5,249 nucleotides of DNA from Parafilimonas sp. (GTDB lineage: Bacteria > Bacteroidota > Bacteroidia > Chitinophagales > Chitinophagaceae): assembly GCA_023251275.1 (NCBI GenBank), contig JAHEZC010000234.1:1-5249 (forward strand), read 5' to 3'. The notes under the pieces are model-generated. The model was not told where the DNA came from, searched no databases, and was given only the letters and a program-made list of their open reading frames with translations. The translations under genes and the position numbers were made by a program. The number at the start of each line of letters is the position of its first letter. The stretch's first letter is position 1. Shown here piece after piece: positions 4,656 to 5,249 of the stretch.

Positions 4656-5249
4656 ATGGAAAATGTATTTGGAAATAAACTGGTGTCGGCCCGAAAGATG
4701 GCTGGTATGTCCTTACAGGAACTGGAAAACAAACTTGAAAAAGTTGTTTCCCGGCAGGCGTTGCATAAATACGAACAAGGTAAAATGAAACCTGATAGCC
4801 AGGTGTTGATTGCTATGTCAAATGTGTTGGGTGTGCCTGTTGATTATTTTTATTCTGTTCCAACTGTAAGTGTGGAATTGAAAAATGTTGACTACCGAAA
4901 GTATTCTTCCAAGATTTCAAAAGCGGAACAAATCGCTGTTGAAGAAAAGGCAAAAGAAAATTGTGAACGCTACTTTGAGTTAGAACATTTGATTGACCCA
5001 AGCGAAAAGGCAGAGTATTTTATTTATGATAAAGTTATTGCAACTGCTGACGATGCCGAAGAAGCTGCAAAGGAATTGCGGAACAAATGGAAATTAGGTT
5101 ATGACCCGATTCCGGATGTGGTCGAAATGTTAGAGGATAAAGGTTACAAAGTAATTGAACTGGATGCTCCCGAAGGTTTTGACGGAATGAAAGCAGATGT
5201 TGATGGCAGAAAAATTATTGTGCTGAAAAAAAATAAAAAGAAAGGAGAA
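4656..5249 (+). CDS. XRE-family HTH / ImmA-IrrE (COG2856) metallopeptidase, 3'-truncated by the window edge
   Basis: The 198 codons in the window run open to the last base. Residues about 5-66 form an XRE/Cro helix-turn-helix: FGNKLVSARKMAGMSLQELE, then SRQALHKYEQGKMKPD with the recognition helix, and LGVPVDYFY at the end. A charged linker follows (about 80-135). From about 136 the ImmA/IrrE domain begins: AKELRNKWKLGYDPIPDVVE, LEDKGYKVIELD and GRKIIVLKKNKKKGE. In this family the last stretch lies just before the zinc-binding HExxH helix, which should therefore fall immediately past the window; catalytic competence cannot be judged. ImmA-type proteases cleave partner repressors in integrative elements, and XRE-COG2856 proteins also act as antitoxin-like regulators of a neighbouring toxin gene. 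The ATG at 4656 gives a full HTH and sits 29 bp after the operator. The gene looks more A-rich than its neighbours, compatible with acquisition. The partner gene is not visible. Confidence 0.9.
   Translation, partial: MENVFGNKLVSARKMAGMSLQELENKLEKVVSRQALHKYEQGKMKPDSQVLIAMSNVLGVPVDYFYSVPTVSVELKNVDYRKYSSKISKAEQIAVEEKAKENCERYFELEHLIDPSEKAEYFIYDKVIATADDAEEAAKELRNKWKLGYDPIPDVVEMLEDKGYKVIELDAPEGFDGMKADVDGRKIIVLKKNKKKGE

Noticed and set aside
4813..5001. Minus-strand 62-residue frame inside the XRE-ImmA gene
   Set aside because: It is antisense to a clear HTH/ImmA coding sequence and shows no domain pattern.

Overview
The window looks like a chromosomal segment of a member of Bacteroidota, most plausibly a Chitinophagaceae- or Cytophaga-like bacterium. 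The evidence is a gliding-motility/type IX secretion (T9SS) type B C-terminal sorting domain at the left end, a promoter at the right with the Bacteroidota -33/-7 architecture (TTG, 19 bp, TAATTTTG), start codons with little or no Shine-Dalgarno sequence, and a moderately AT-rich composition. The genus assignment is inference.

Layout. Positions 1-376 (+) hold the C-terminal end of a large secreted protein. Its reading frame is broken by an apparent one-base deletion near position 74, just before the sorting domain. Convergent to it, and only 24 bp away, ends a tight four-gene minus-strand operon (3573 down to 401). In order of transcription it encodes an E1-like/ThiF-type adenylyltransferase, a LuxI/FeeM-like N-acyltransferase, a second GNAT acyltransferase, and a Tat-signal-bearing nitroreductase-fold flavoprotein of the Acg/Rv3131 type. 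The gaps are 7, 31 and 27 bp. A 281-bp leader separates the operon from an upstream hotdog-fold (4HBT) thioesterase on the same strand (3855-4286). A 369-bp intergenic region follows. From 4656 (+) to the window edge runs the N-terminal 198 codons of an XRE-ImmA/IrrE (COG2856) regulator-protease, preceded by a promoter lying inside an inverted repeat that looks like its own operator.

The most interesting part is the operon. An adenylating E1 domain, two acyl-transfer enzymes and a flavin oxidoreductase together suggest a small dedicated pathway that makes, modifies or degrades an acylated or adenylate-activated small molecule, for example an N-acyl amino acid or a related lipid or signal. E1 and nitroreductase domains are known fused in one chain in the Rv1355c (MoeY) family; here they appear as separate genes with acyltransferases between them. 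The nearby thioesterase could supply or recycle acyl groups. The product is not deducible from this sequence.

The right end is functionally separate. XRE-ImmA proteins typically belong to mobile elements or toxin-antitoxin-like modules, so an accessory region may begin around 4590.
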